DNA of 64,000 bases, from the NCBI GenBank assembly GCA_951394405.1, contig OX596337.1, positions 2,790,001 to 2,854,000 of the forward strand, given 5' to 3'. The notes below the pieces were generated by a model, which saw nothing but the letters and a program-made list of their open reading frames with translations, was not told where the DNA came from and did no database searches. This document shows, one piece after another, positions 47,823-60,154 of the stretch. The translations under genes and the position numbers were made by a program. The DNA comes from Coprinellus micaceus. Taxonomy: Eukaryota; Basidiomycota; Agaricomycetes; Agaricales; Psathyrellaceae. The number at the start of each line of letters is the position of its first letter. Position 1 is the first letter of the stretch.

Positions 47823-49834
47823 ATGCGGCTTGAAGGCCTCGTGCGTCGCCAGGACGCCGGCTGCATCAAGACATGCCCCGCCGCCAATCCCTGTTCATGT
47901 GCTGCAAATGAGGAGTGTATTCTCATAAATCGGTGCGCCCGGCCTGCACTTGCTTTGGCGAGCTGTATTCTCAACGGTATTCCCTGCACAGCGACTGCTT
48001 TACGTGTCCGAAGACAATCTGTGAAGCCAGGGCGGGCACAAGCTCGTCGAAAGCGGGCGTGTCCAAGGGCGCTTTGGCTGGGGCAGTGGTGGGGTCCATA
48101 CTCTTCCTCGCGCTGGCAGTCTGTCTCTTCCTGTGGTACCGTCGCAATCAGCGCATAAACAGGGCGCTCTCAGCAGCCCAGGACGTAAAGGATGTCCCCG
48201 CACCAGCCGCTTCGGTCCTAAATCGGCCAGATCCCAATGAGAAGGCGCTCTCCATCGCAGGCAGGGGTTCGTTCTTGCTGCCATTTACACCTTGCAGAAT
48301 CTCATCCTTTTACTTTCTAGATGAAGATGAGCCCCCCCTCGAGCCTCCTTACGTCTTCTCGCGCGATGGCAATCCGTTCGACGACACCAACTCCATTCAA
48401 ACAGCAGGGACAGGTGGAACGAACGTGATACCCATAGCCCTCGTCCCACCTGAACAAGGCCAGCAGTCCATACGGACGGGCACTGAGAGCCTACAGTCCG
48501 CAGGCTCTGGTCCAGTGCGACCCCCCCGCTCCCCCGACATCAACCTCAACCTTGACCACGTCAACGTATCCAACGATAACCTGCGGCCGGCTAATTACGA
48601 ACCTTCTACTATTTCCGGAATTTCTGCGGTGTCGTCAAATCGCCAGTCATACATGTCGGGGATGACCTACGCCAGTGACTTCCTGACCGAGGCGCCCATG
48701 ATTATGACGCCTACGAAGGGCCCAATTCGTCAAGTAATGGGTGTCGCGAGACCGGAGGTTATCAATACGGGAACACTGTCAGGCTCCACTTCCATGGACT
48801 CTTTACGACCACCAGTCTATATTCGCCCCTCCAACAAGTCTCCTCTGGCAGCAACGTCTTTCGGGCCGAACGATGTCGTCCCAGAAGGAGACGAGAACGG
48901 GGGTAACCCATTCGACGACAAGCATTCTTCTACCCAGGCCGAATATGCTATTTCCCCTCCACATACCGCCACAACTATTCATACTACACGGCAGGACCGT
49001 GATTCTACTGGCTCTCATTGGACGCCAGAAGGACCTGTTCTTCCTTGGGCCAATAGTGGGAACGATGAAAACAGCAGGCCTTCAAGTATGAGCACCCAAG
49101 CGGGGTCGGTGATCGATATCGCAAGTGCTACTCGGGTGAACGTTGGTCTAATGACCCCAGGGACGGCAACGTCTGGCCAGAGGACGCCATACAGAACGAC
49201 CATAGGGCGGTTGATATCTCCCACAGGTACTGCCGCTACCGCGGGAAGCCTTCAGGAGCAGCAAGTGAGAGCCCTTGCCCATGCTCAAGCCCAGGCACAG
49301 GCGCAGGGCCTCGATAAGCCGCGCCCCATCTCAGGTTCATCGGCGATCTCAGCGACCTCAACGCGAGCGGACTCGATCCTCGAGTCCTTCCCATTCGTTC
49401 CACCATCGCCTATTTCAAACAGACCTATTCGTTCTCCCCCAGTATCCCCACTCGCCCAGCAGTCCTTCAACGCAGGCGCCAGCTCCCCTCTTGCTCAACA
49501 CACCTTCACTATCGCCCCTCCTTCCCCTCAGCCGAACGCTAGCTTTGATGGTCGAGCCGAATCAGCAGAAGGTGTTCTACCAACTCCCCCCAACCGCAAG
49601 ATGTTGGGTATGTCGACGGCTTCACAGATGTCGACGGCCTCGACGGGGCTTGGGTCCTTCCCCTTCCAGATTGACTCTGGCTCGGATCGGCCAGACAGCA
49701 CGCTGCAACCGCCAGTACCCTTCAACCGGCAGCGAGCCAGTCTTGATACCTTGGCTCTTACTAGTGATCTTTCTTCATATCCTCTTGGTTTTGATCGCGA
49801 CAGTGTCCCCCCACCACGGAAGGACAAGATCTAG
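47823..49834 (+). CDS. OPY2-like membrane anchor
   Basis: In yeast Opy2 anchors Ste50 at the plasma membrane for osmostress and filamentous MAP-kinase signalling. The start at 47823 (MRLEGLVRRQDAG) leads into a short extracellular Cys-rich domain: CIKTCPAANPCSCAANEECI, then, after an intron (GTGCGC to ACAG), DCFTCPKTICEARAG. This matches the Opy2 N-terminal Cys pattern. A single span (GALAGAVVGSILFLALAVCL) is followed by WYRRNQR and about 540 cytosolic residues rich in Ser, Thr and Pro, with SP/TP sites and two NPFDD motifs (DGNPFDDTNS, GGNPFDDKHS). There is an Ala/Gln run (AHAQAQAQAQG). The conserved part is short, so the call rests on the Cys domain plus topology; docking motifs were not verified. 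Confidence 0.75.
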
Positions 49835-50272
49835 TCTCTCTGTCTGGAAGTCGTGTGCTATGGAGTGCCTGTATTTTATTTACCCCCCTGTATTGATGTT
49901 GCCATCTATGTTGCTACCTTTGACCTGGTCACCTTCCTTCTTTTCGTCGTCATCTCGCTCGCGTTCCAGTGACTTTTTTTCTGGTTTATTTATGCTGCGC
50001 TGTATATGATAGATCAGTGAGGCACCAGAGCTTCACGTCACCTCTCCATAATGTATCCATGGTTTACCTATCCTAACCAGTTCTGTATGACGGAGCGAAC
50101 TGAACAAGCGCTCGACGACCCCTGGAAGCGCCGCCAGTCGCTGGGAATTTCGGCTTAAATAAGGTCCGACGATTATGGGCCTTTCACCGTGACAGTGTCG
50201 ACTCCGCCCTGCACACCTTTCATGATCGCTTTCTCTCTTTCTCATACCACCACCTAATTCTGTAGCATCACG
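49835..50272. other. Intergenic region
   Basis: These 438 bases hold the 3' flank of the OPY2-like gene (pyrimidine-rich) and the promoter of the fusion E2. A TTAAATAA at about 50154-50161 is the only TATA-like sequence. Confidence 0.35.
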
Positions 50273-53200
50273 ATGTCGGAAAGCGAGATCAAGCAGCTCG
50301 TTGAGATGGTGCGAACTCCACTGTTCCTCGCCGCTGGCCATCTGACTCTGAGAGTCCACAGGGCGCGACTCGCGCTCAGGCGAGGGCGGCTCTGAAGCAA
50401 TACAAAGACGTTATGGAAGCAGCTGGACGCTTTTTTGACGGAGCGTTCGATAAGGTTGCGGATGACGACGGGGATGTTGAAATGGCTGCTCCCGCACCGA
50501 GGAAGAGTGCGCCGAAGACATCGGTAAGACACAGTTGCTTTGACCGAAACGAGGCACTACATTGAACTGCCGGCCAGAGCTCCTACGAAGAAGATGAGGA
50601 GGAGGAAGACGACGACGAGATGGAGGACGATGAAGACGACGGTTCGTTCTCGTGCGTTGAAGCGAGTATGGCGGCATTTCTTAACCCCACCATTCACAGG
50701 CTCTGAAGACTACCTCGACTACGACGACGACTTTGAGGATAACATCGATAAGGCGAATGGTGTTCCTGACGTGGACCCGTATGCTGGTGTGTTTTATCTT
50801 TCTCTCCAACTTTTCGTAGCTCAACATCGCGTAGGTATTTTCTTCTCGCGGGACCGTCGCGAAGAGGTCATTGAGATCGAGGAGGAGCCGGAGGCGTACA
50901 CTCATCCTGGGAGTGGCAGCGCCGTGAAGCTGCTTGCTCAAGGTCAATGGATGAAAGGTTGTCCAGAGAAAGGAGAACAGAACTTCTTGTTTGGCCTCTA
51001 CTCTCAGTTCATGGAGTCTGAATTCGCGTGTCCTCATGACTGTGGCGCGACGATCCGCCGTAACAAGGGGGATTTCTTCGCTCTCTACGTGAGCTTTCAT
51101 CTCTATGCTTTTTTGGCAACTTACAGACCATCCTTTGGCCCACCAGCCCGAGTTTTCAACCTACATTGATCGCCTGCGAAGTGCCGTCCGTGCAACCTGC
51201 CCACGGTGCCATTCGGAAGTGTGCCTAGCATGTCGCGAGCCCGTGTCAGGAGAGAAGGCTCGAGCCTCGAGTAACAATGATCCCTTGTTCCACTGTTCTG
51301 ACCTTCAGGGAATTATCCTGGGCGTCGGCCTGTTGATGTCGGAGCAAACGTTCGTAGGACAGCAACAGGACCCCACACCTGCAGAGCCGACAGATCAGTC
51401 CAGGGACAGTAAGCGGCGAAAGACGGAGAAGGTGTCCAGTGATAATGACTCCCACTCTTTCTTCGGTTTCGGAGGGTCGTCAAAGAAGGCCAAGGGTGGT
51501 ATTGGATATGCAGGAGATGTTAAGGAAGATGTAGGCTGCGTTCTTATTCATTGGGATGCCCACTGACAGCGAGTGTCTTGGATTACAGAACTCAGGCCAG
51601 CTGGAGAAGCTCGCTTCGCAAAAAGCGAAAGACGAGAAGCTTGGCGGTCTTCTTTCCGCAGTCCGTGTGTTCCTGCCGAGCCTGGATCGCGAAGGTGGAG
51701 GGCAAGCGAGCGATTACCTGGTCCATCCCACTGCATTAGCCCATCTACGACGTCGGTTCAACCACATCTGTAGCTCGCTGCTGCGAAACGACTCCCTCTC
51801 TGACATGTCGGATCGGTCTGTTCTCTACTTTGAATTGCTTAATTGGCTCGAGGTAATGGCATTTCCAAGGGTTACTTCTCCACACTAACGCAGTCCGCCT
51901 TTAGACTATATCTAACCACGAAGCCCTCGCCAGTATGATGGCGATGCCTATCATGGCTGTTGCTTCTGTCAAAGCGGTAAACACCATCAAGTCCTCCGGT
52001 AGTAGCGGAGCGATCAGGGAAAGAACCATCGTCTACGAGGGGAGTGCAAGTCCTCGAGAACTTCTCGAAGGTCTGGCTATCCAAGCGCGGGCAGCCATCA
52101 AGGGTCTGGAAGGCACCAAACCTCAGGAGGTCGTCACCGAAGAGTTGACTGAGGAGCAGAAGCGAATGACGATAGACACCAAGGGCAAGGAAGTTGCTGC
52201 AGCCCCCACACTTTCCGACGAGAATCAGAAAATGTTCGATTTCTGCCAACGCATTCTGGCCACCATCAACGCGATTGACAGGTCGCTGCGCGAAGTCAAG
52301 GGCGATGCGTTTGTAGACCGATTGCACGACTCATTGCCCAAGTTGGAGCATGGGGCAGAAGACTCCGCGAAATATAAAGTTGACAGGACTACGAGCGACG
52401 AACAAGTTAAGAAGATTTATGAAGATTGGGCCATGAAAGCACGGTTTGAATACTGCGACTTGTCGATTCCGACGGAGGAAGACGATGGGCAGCCTCCTCA
52501 CTACAAACATTTCTACGATGCTGAAGCTCGAATGATGGTCAATTCGGACATCCCCAGGCGGTCTCTTGCCATCGCCAAGGAGGTGAGTTCACGAAGTCAG
52601 GAGATCCCTTCGTTCTCACATTAATGTTGGTTACTCCAGCTTGCTATCTTGACCACCAACATGCCCGTTGCATGGGACTCCTCGATCTTCCTCAAAGTCG
52701 ACGAAACTCGCGTTGACGTGATCAAGGCGCTCATCATTGGCCCCGAAGGGACACCGTGCGTATCTTGCAAACCAGTCTCAACCTACGACTGACCTGCTTT
52801 TCTTCGCCGTAGTTATCAGAACGGATGGTAAATTTTCGGTTGCCGGGAATTGTTCGAAGCCTTCTCTCTGACTGTGGTTTCAGCTTCCTCTTCGACATTT
52901 TCCTTGGGCCGAGCTACAACCAAGCCCCACCAAGTGTTAAATACATGACAGTAGGTCGAAATCATTGATCTCGACTAGTGTTCACTCACCATCCTACAGA
53001 CAAATGGTGGAAAGTTTCGGTTTAACCCCAACCTATACGCGGTAGGTCGAGCGTTCCAGAGCCCGTCAGAGCGAACCTCACGGCCCCACCATAGGATGGC
53101 AAAGTTTGCCTCTCTCTACTTGGGACTTGGCAAGGTCCAGGATGGGTGGCAGGAAAGTCAACACTTTTGCAGGTTTGTGGCGATCATTACGAACTTCGGA

Positions 53201-53722
53201 TACGCCAGCTGAAAGTGTATTTCAGGTCCTTATTTCGATTCAATCGATGATTCTTTGCGACGAGCCTTACTTGAATGAGCCTGGATGGGCTTCGGGCGCT
53301 GGAACCCCACAATCCATAGCTTGTGAGTTGACGTGATGTTCAGCTGTTACGGCTGGCTGAACAGGGTTTCCCATAGACTCTGCCAACGTCCGACGAATGG
53401 TCGTCAAGACTGCGGTAAGCGCCTGGCGCCAATCTTGCTTCCCATGCCGTCGCTGATCGTCGTCCTCACGCAGATGCTCGGCAACTTAAAAACCCCACCC
53501 GAACCATTCAGCGATATCATCCGGACGCACTTCCGTCTCAAGGCGAAGAGCATCTCCACCCAGCTGGACGACTGGCTGAAGAAGGACGACCTAAAGCCAA
53601 CGAACGCGGACGGACCTGGTTACCACCCCCGAGAGTCGGGCTCGACGAGCAACAATGGCCTCAAGAAGGACATCGAGGACCTCAAGGCCGCGATGAAGAA
53701 GTTGCAGGAAGAGGCCTCGTAA
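50273..53722 (+). CDS. UBA-zinc-UBC fusion ubiquitin-conjugating enzyme
   Basis: Exon 1 (MSESEIKQLVEM) is joined by an intron to GATRAQARAALKQYKDVMEA, together a UBA-like ubiquitin-binding domain. An acidic stretch (YLDYDDDFEDNIDKANGVPD) follows. Next are two Cys-rich clusters resembling part of an RBR/IBR zinc domain: SEFACPHDCGATIRRNKGDF and ATCPRCHSEVCLACREP, then a His/Cys pair in PLFHCSDLQGI. A helical middle contains LNWLETISNHEALASMMAMP and EQVKKIYEDWAMKARFEYCD. The C-terminal UBC domain has LAILTTNMPVAWDSSIFLKV, then NGGKFRFNPNLYADGKVCLS and LLGTWQGPGW, with the active-site Cys codon at 53107-53109. It resembles the UBCs of BIRC6/UBE2O. A coiled coil (KKDIEDLKAAMKKLQEE) ends it. About ten introns. 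The substrate is unknown. Confidence 0.85.
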
Positions 53723-54044
53723 ATGACTGACAGTTGGAACTAGGGAAGCCCGACAGCGGGTATATGTACGGTTTATATCAAAGTTGTAATAAGACACGGA
53801 CACGTTAATTCACATTTTTGCTGGAGTTCCGTGGGTTCCTTGAGTTCCGGTGAGCCCTGGTGGACGTTGTCGCCGTCCGGTGTCAGTGAACTCGTATGTA
53901 CAGGTGACAGAAGGCGGAGTGTGGCATGTGATTCCGTTCTTAACGAGGCCCCGAATCCCGAGCTTAAATGTAGCGCTCTGGACAGTCCTCCATCTGCCCC
54001 GTTGGCATTCCGCTCCTTCCTGTACACCACCGACAACGACGACA
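53723..54044. other. Intergenic region
   Basis: These 322 bases lie between the stop of the fusion E2 and the start of the carrier gene on the same strand. They hold the 3' flank of the first and the promoter of the second; no clear element was identified. Confidence 0.35.
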
Positions 54045-55411
54045 ATGAGCGATTCTGCCATCCACGCTGTAGCCGGTGCTGCTGGCGGCATCGTCGCGAT
54101 GACCGCCACCTAGTGAGTCTGAGCGGTTAAGGGGAGATCAACGTCATTGACGCTTTCGGACAGCCCCCTCATCTTCCTGTCCACCCGTGCCGCCGTTGAG
54201 ACCAAGAAAGAGCCCAAGGTGTGTGTATTTGTTGAGGACGGCATCCAAGGAAGCTGATCATGGCGTTGCTATTCAGTCGACCTATCAAGCTGTCCTTGAC
54301 ATCATTAAGCGAGAGGGTCTTGTGGGGTTGTACAGTGGTCTCGACTCCAGTTTGCTTGGAATTGCCGTGACCAATGGGTGCGTGGTGTTGAGATCTAGGT
54401 CGGGCACGATTCTAATGTCTTAAATAGTGTCTACTACTACTTCTATGAGCGTACACGAGAGGTTCTCCTTCGCTCCAAGGGCTCCAAGGCGCTGAGCACC
54501 TTAGAGTCGATGTTGACCGGCCTCATTGCTGGTTCGTGCCCTGGCTTTAGACCAGGCAACCCTGAAATTCATGAGCGCCCTACGGCGACATAGGATCGGC
54601 CACTACCCTTATCAGCAATCCCATCTGGGTCGTTCAGACCTCCCAGGCCACCCAGGGCATGGGCGCCGGTGAGATTGTTCAAAAGAAACTCGGCTTCGTC
54701 GAAAGTGCGCAAAATATCATCGCCAAGGGCGGCATTGGGTGAGCATCCCTGGTCGTGAGGCCGACACTACACTCGCTAACAGCTTTCTTTGCGTGCACAG
54801 TGCCCTCTGGCGTGGCATTGGCCCGGCCCTTGTGCTCGTCATGAACCCTATTATTCAATACACGGCGTTTGAGCAGTTGAAGAACTTCCTCATCACTCGT
54901 AGAACGACCAAGCTTCGTGCCGCCGGTGGCAAGGGCGTTGCTATCCTCAGCGACTGGGATTTTTTCGTCTTGGGTGCTATCTCCAAGCTTGGTAGGTCCA
55001 TTAGAATATTTGAAGCCGAGCGCGTCCTAACTTTAGGCTTGCAGTCGCCACCAGCTTCACCTATCCCTACATGTGAGCTCATGCTTGCCTCCTTCCCATA
55101 CTCTTTATCCCTGATATCGAGGCATCTCTAGCGTCGTCAAGAGCCGACTGCAGGCTGGTAACATGAAGTACAAGTCCTCCCTGGACGGTCTCCTGACTAT
55201 CATCAAGGAGGAAGGTGTTGAGGGACTCTACAAGGGTATTGGCAGCAAGATCGTGCAGAGCGTTTTGACCGCTGCTATTCTCTTTGCTGGACAAAGGAGG
55301 ATCTTCGAGGCTACCAAGGCGGTTCGTACCCCCCCCCCTTTCTTAGCCTATGCACCCCCACTAACTAATGAACCTCCTCAGGCTGTGTCTCCCCTCGTCG
55401 TAGCTAAATAG
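54045..55411 (+). CDS. ANT1: Peroxisomal adenine nucleotide carrier (ANT1/PMP47/SLC25A17-like)
   Basis: This is a mitochondrial-carrier-superfamily protein of the peroxisomal branch, which exchanges ATP for AMP across the peroxisomal membrane and so feeds acyl-CoA synthetases inside. The start at 54045 gives MSDSAIHAVAGAAGGIVAMT, joined to YPLIFLSTRAAVETKKEPK. Repeat 1 continues with TYQAVLDIIKREGLVGLYSG. Repeat 2 has SNPIWVVQTSQATQGMGAGE and ALWRGIGPALVLVMNPIIQY. Repeat 3 has FTYPYI, VVKSRLQAGNMKYKSSLDGL and IIKEEGVEGLYKGIGSKIVQ. Three repeats, each with a PxxxxxR/T-type motif and six spans, are present. FEQLKNFL and the NPIWVVQT block fit the PMP34/PMP47 branch. About eight introns, one just before the last eight codons. 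Confidence 0.87.
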
Positions 55412-55589
55412 TGATGATTAAATTGTTGCAATATGTACACTGTACACCATAGATCATTATAACTTAAGTAATTGAAGGGCTATTAGTAGAGCATCGGTAG
55501 AGCTATTGCCAGTGAGAGATGCCCTGTTCGGGCGGCACTACTTAGCACATTGATGAGATGTGAGTCGACGCGGGTTGACTAGAACCATC

Positions 55590-56177
55590 ATGCCGTCCAC
55601 ACTCAGGCTGAACGCTGTCGCGTTCATATCCCCGCAAAATCACCCAATCCTCATCCGCACCTTCTCCAAGCCAGACGAAAATGCCATTAAATACCACTAC
55701 ATTGCTCACACCAGTCTGGATATCATCGAAGAGCGAGGTCCTTCCTAGCCACCTCCTCCAGTATCGCGATGATTCGCTCAAATCATTCATCTTGAACAGC
55801 AAACATCCACGGCAAGTTCACGGATTGTTACCTGGGCCTGCTGTACTCTATGGAAGATGTTGCGGTGTATGGCTATGTGACGCCGTTGAAAGTGAAGATC
55901 GTGTTGGCTCTGGCGCTGTCTGATTCTGTGGTAAAGGATGTGGAGGTCATCATGGTGTGTCGTACTTTGGTTTCTCTGTAGTCTCGCGCTGACACCTCCC
56001 AAGCTGTTCAAAGCGATGCATATGGCTTACTACAACGCCATTTCTAATCCCTTCCTGAGACTAGAGAGCTCCATGGACTCGAGCATCGACCAGTCACCCC
56101 ACATCCTCGCTGGGAGTCCAAAATGGAAGAACTTCCGCAAACGCATCGATGAGATTGCCCGAGTATTGGGATCGTGA
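55590..56177 (+). CDS. TCA17: TRAPPC2L/Tca17 subunit of the TRAPP tethering complex
   Basis: TRAPP complexes activate Rab GTPases in ER-Golgi and Golgi traffic. The start at 55590 gives MPSTLRLNAVAFISPQNHPI, then FSKPDENAIKYHYIAHTSLD and IIEER. A 62-base intron (GTCCTT to ACAG) joins it to ANIHGKFTDCYLGLLYSMED and VAVYGYVTPLKVKIVLALAL, and a second intron (GTGTGT to CAAG) to LFKAMHMAYYNAISNPFLRL. The profilin-like longin fold and length (about 150 residues) fit TRAPPC2L rather than TRAPPC2. The downstream end converges on RTP1 with 264 bases between coding ends. Confidence 0.9.
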
Positions 56178-56441
56178 ATAACATTCTCGATACACCCTCT
56201 ATACAACTATTGTAAGCACAACACTCATTTCATGCCAGGCTTCCGAGCCGACAAACTTGGTTCCGTTGCAGGTTTTCACGGAGACCCATCCTACCCGTGA
56301 TAACGATGCAACCTGCGTTACTCGCGGAAACGGACCTACATCGAGCTGACGGCCCTTTATTGACTCAGTCTCTTCGAAATCACCAGGTCTGAGACAGATA
56401 CGGGGTCGACATTACCGTCTACAAGCTACCATCTTTTGTAA

Positions 56442-59400
56442 CTACGATCCTTGCCCCACCAGATATTCCTCGAACCAAGACAATTCCTCGTTGGTTTCCC
56501 TGGCCATCACTCGCACGACAGTATCATCGTCTGTCGCTGCAACGTACCCTAATGTTATGCGCGCCCGCTTGACAAATGCTGCTGAGAATGGGAGTATGAT
56601 ATTCCCATCGTTGATTGCTTGGGCCGTCGCACGAATAAGGAGAGCCAGAAGGTGAAGCGCCGCCCGCCGAAGCGGCGGATACCTGGGGTCAGATGTGAGA
56701 TAGTCATTGTCTCCAGCTGGCTTGGTCCCCGAGTTATCCTCTCCCTCGGCGTCTCCTTTTCCACATCTTTCCCCGGGCTCATTTGGCCTTGCGTTCAAAG
56801 CGGAGCGAGACTCAATTTGCAGCAGGTCGATCATTCCTTGGGCAAGGTCTTCCGTATATGAGAGCATTACCAATGGATAAGTGTTGATAGCATCGGCGAG
56901 GAGGGACAGGGCAGAGGTCCGAAGTGTGACCGGAACACCGCCCGAGCGGTACACCAACGCCAACGCTGGGATTAAGATATCGCCTGGATGTTGTGTGAGA
57001 TACGACACGCCAATGAGGAATTGGGTAACCCACCGTATTTTCCGAGTGCAGTCCCGCACCGTTGAATGACGTTGCTTAGTGCTTCTCCAATCCTCGTCCT
57101 TACGTCGAGATCTTGCTGCGGCATCGAATCGGCAGGCATAGTGTCCAAGCCATGGCTATAGTCTCTCACCAGCCCTTTCAAAACCTCCTTCCCAAACCCA
57201 TCCACCATCGCCGCAAGACCATGTACCGCGTTCAAGAAGATGTAAGAATCGTCGTCTTGAACGGATTGCAGGAATATCGACAAAATGGCGGGGACCAAAG
57301 CAGGATCGGTGACAGTGTGCTCTGCGGCTCCTTTGCGCTTGGGAGTGACGAGCTGCCGAAGCAGGAGCAGCCCATGTGCACGGACAGGGAGGATGGGGTC
57401 TTGCAGGAGCTTCAGTGACTTTTGATAGATTTCTTGAGCTGTTTCTTCTTCCACCCCTCGGCTCTTTCCCGCACTAGAAGTGGAAGCTGAGCGGGCAGTG
57501 ATAACCATGCGGGCCTCGCGTCCGAGAGGACGGAGGCTCGAAGAACTGGAGTATGTAATAGGCTCGAGTAGCGAAAATATCTCGTTGAGTATTGGCGCAC
57601 TTCTGGCAGAGAGAGATTGGTGAGCTGCAAACATCAATTCAGTGGTACAGTCTAGTTGCGCATAGCCGTACGTACTTTCCAGAACTGAAAGCAATAGGTT
57701 CACAGTCGTCTCAATCATCTCATCGTCCGGTTTGATCACCTCCGATTCAGGATCGTCATCGTCGCTGTCGTGCTCGGAAATGTCATCACTGTCCTTGTCA
57801 GAGTCGCCCTCAATTTCTAGATGACTTAGAGCGGGCCCAACCCCCGCTGTCGGGTCGGTAGGAGCCGTGCTCTCTAAGACTTGCTTAATAAAAGACAGGA
57901 GTTGGTCTGGCTTTCGGAGGATGCTCGATGAGGAATCTCCTAGCAATTGTAGCTGCATCTGCATAAAAATTTGCAAGTAGTGTAGTGACCTGGCAAACTC
58001 GATCAGGGTGAGGCGAAGAAAACGACATTACTCCTTACTTCAAGGGATCGCCATTCCGATCTTTCGACTGCTGGTACGCTTCAAGGATTTTGATGAAGAG
58101 GTCTGAGGCGACATCCCCTCTATCGAGAAGCTTGAGAAAGCGGACGAAGTGTGTTGGGTCGGGGTAGAGATCGAAGATGTTGGTGTCAAGGGCACCTTCA
58201 TCTTGTGTCTTTTTTAAATCTTCTGGAGTCAGTAGGTCCAATCTTCGGGTCTCTTCTGGCCTGATACGACGACGATCAAGTTGCGAAGGATGTAGGGAAT
58301 GTAGGGGTCGTACCCAGGGACGAGGCGAATGCTCCCACCGAGGCTCGCTTTCCAGTATTGCTGTCGCCCTTCTTTGACCAATGTCCAAAGGACGTCGCTG
58401 GCCTTTGCAGCGTCCACAATCTTTCCCCATATCACGAGCAGACCGTGCACCGATTCCTTTACTTGTGGGTCGGAAGTTTTCTGAGTCCCGAGTTTGAATA
58501 AGAGGGAGTATAGAGGGGGAACGACTGGCGACAGCAGATTGGATATCAACTCGGGTGAAGGGTCGCAATTCGAAATGAATATGAGGATATTCGAAAGGGC
58601 CGTTGAGGGGAGAGGAAGTTTTGCAGACTCATCTTCGGGGTGAGAGACTTGCAGGAAAGGCAAGTGGAGCGTCGAGTAGACAAGAGACGCAGCTACGTTT
58701 TGATGGGGGGAAGCATTTTCTGACCCAAGCATTTGTGAGAGGGTATAAGCCGCAATTTTTCTGAATGAGGCGGGGGCTCTGTCCGACAAGAGGGCAATTA
58801 TTCGGGGGATCACCGTCCCAAAGTATTCCTAGAGCTTGGTTAGCATGTATACACGCTTGGTCGCGAAAAGAGAGATACCTGTGGAGACATCTTCGCAGGA
58901 ACGGACACCAGAGTCTTTGCAATCTGCTCCAACTTGTCGAGCTTCACGGCATCACCAGATGTCTCCTCTTCTCCGAACATAGCCTCGCATAGTCCGAGGA
59001 CGCCACCTGGACGCAGGAGTTGCTGCGTCATGAACGAAGACGCAGATCTCCGGACGTGAAGAGGAAGATTCGGACCGCTTGCCAAGATAGTGCCGAGAGC
59101 AGAGATCAGCAACGCAGGTGACAATCTTTTGCAAGAACGTCAATGTCTTTGGATGCTACATCGTCGCCCGAGGAACATACATTGAAAGCAGACGCATGGT
59201 GAATGGTCGGAGATGGTCGACGGTGGGCATGGCCGGCGTTGACAGGGATGGAGGGAGCCACCCGAGGGGTATCGAACACCGCAGAATATTTACCAGGTGC
59301 TTGTTCGTGAGCGTCGTCGCGATGACCGTCGGAGACAGGCTTCCCTGAACCCCGCCGGGGAAGAGGATGGACATGATTCTGGTGATCATGTCAGATACAA

Positions 59401-59839
59401 ATGCGTATCCTTCGTCTTCTGTGTCCAATTCCATCACCCTCCGCCCCCTCAGGCCGACCCTCCAAGTATCGTTGATCTGGTTTAGAAGCGGTTCGGTTCC
59501 CCACTTGAAAACGAGGGAAATAAGTGTCCGCAGCTGCACGAGATCGCGGGTCCCCAGCAGTGGTTTTTGCGTCGAGTCTGGTGAACCTTCAAGCAGGAGA
59601 ATGTGTTCTACCCGCTCCAGTGAAGAGAGCGCCTCCTTTGCCGTGGCTAATTGAGCGTCCTGGAGGGAGCCAAAAGCTGAGTTTCGCTCGATTCCTTCAT
59701 GTGCATAGTAATTCGCCAGTCGTTCTTGCAGGACAGTCTGCAGGTCCCCAGCTGCATTTGCGTTCTCTCCCTTCCTCGATTCCAAGAGGCGGCTTGAGGC
59801 CTCAAGAAGGGGCAGAATGGAATCTCGGGTGTTCGACAT
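56442..59839 (-). CDS. RTP1: RTP1/TANGO6-like RNA polymerase II assembly factor
   Basis: Rtp1 helps nuclear import and assembly of RNA polymerase II; animal TANGO6 was also linked to Golgi organisation. The protein of about 1,000 residues is helical throughout with HEAT-like repeats. The start at 59839 gives MSNTRDSILPLLEASSRLLE; an upstream in-frame Met at 59884 is less likely. Blocks in order: LVQLRTLISLVFKWGTEPLL, IPRIIALLSDRAPASFRKIA, ESVHGLLVIWGKIVDAAKAS, an acidic insert (DSDKDSDDISEHDSDDDDPE), and PVRAHGLLLLRQLVTPKRKG. The last is the Rtp1 C-terminal domain 1 pattern. Then QDDDSYIFLNAVHGLAAMVD and TLRTSALSLLADAINTYPLV correspond to C-terminal domain 2. It ends EELSWFEEYLVGQGS. At least six introns. 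Assignment rests on the two C-terminal blocks. Confidence 0.83.
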
Positions 59840-60067
59840 GACTGTAATCGGTAAAAAGCAGATCGCTCTTGCCGCTGATGTCATTCGGCTCGAGCCTCAT
59901 TCCTGGAATTTACTCTTCTAGAATCAAAACTTATCCAAGAGTCAAGCTCAAGACTCGTCACTGACTCGTCACTCAACTTTCAACTTTCATGTTCAAACTT
60001 CAAAGTCAAACTTCAAAGTTGTCGTTCCAAGTTCCAACGGTCGAACGAGGCCGACGGGCAAAAACAT

Positions 60068-60154
60068 CCGGTGTGCCTGGCTCGAACAGGCGACCCTGAG
60101 ATTTGCGTGGTTCCCCATTACAGTCTCATGCTCTTCCAGCTGAGCTAACCCCGG
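60068..60154 (-). tRNA. tRNA-Tyr (GTA) with a 15-base intron
   Basis: The minus strand folds as a tRNA. Acceptor CCGGGGT pairs with ACACCGG (one G-A mismatch at position 5-68), the D stem is GCTC with GAGC, the anticodon stem is TGAGA with TCTCA, and the T arm is GCCTG-TTCGAGC-CAGGC. The discriminator base is A. The anticodon GTA is at 60121-60119. An intron at about 60117-60103 sits one base 3' of the anticodon, the standard place for nuclear tRNA introns and usual for tRNA-Tyr. Confidence 0.85.
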
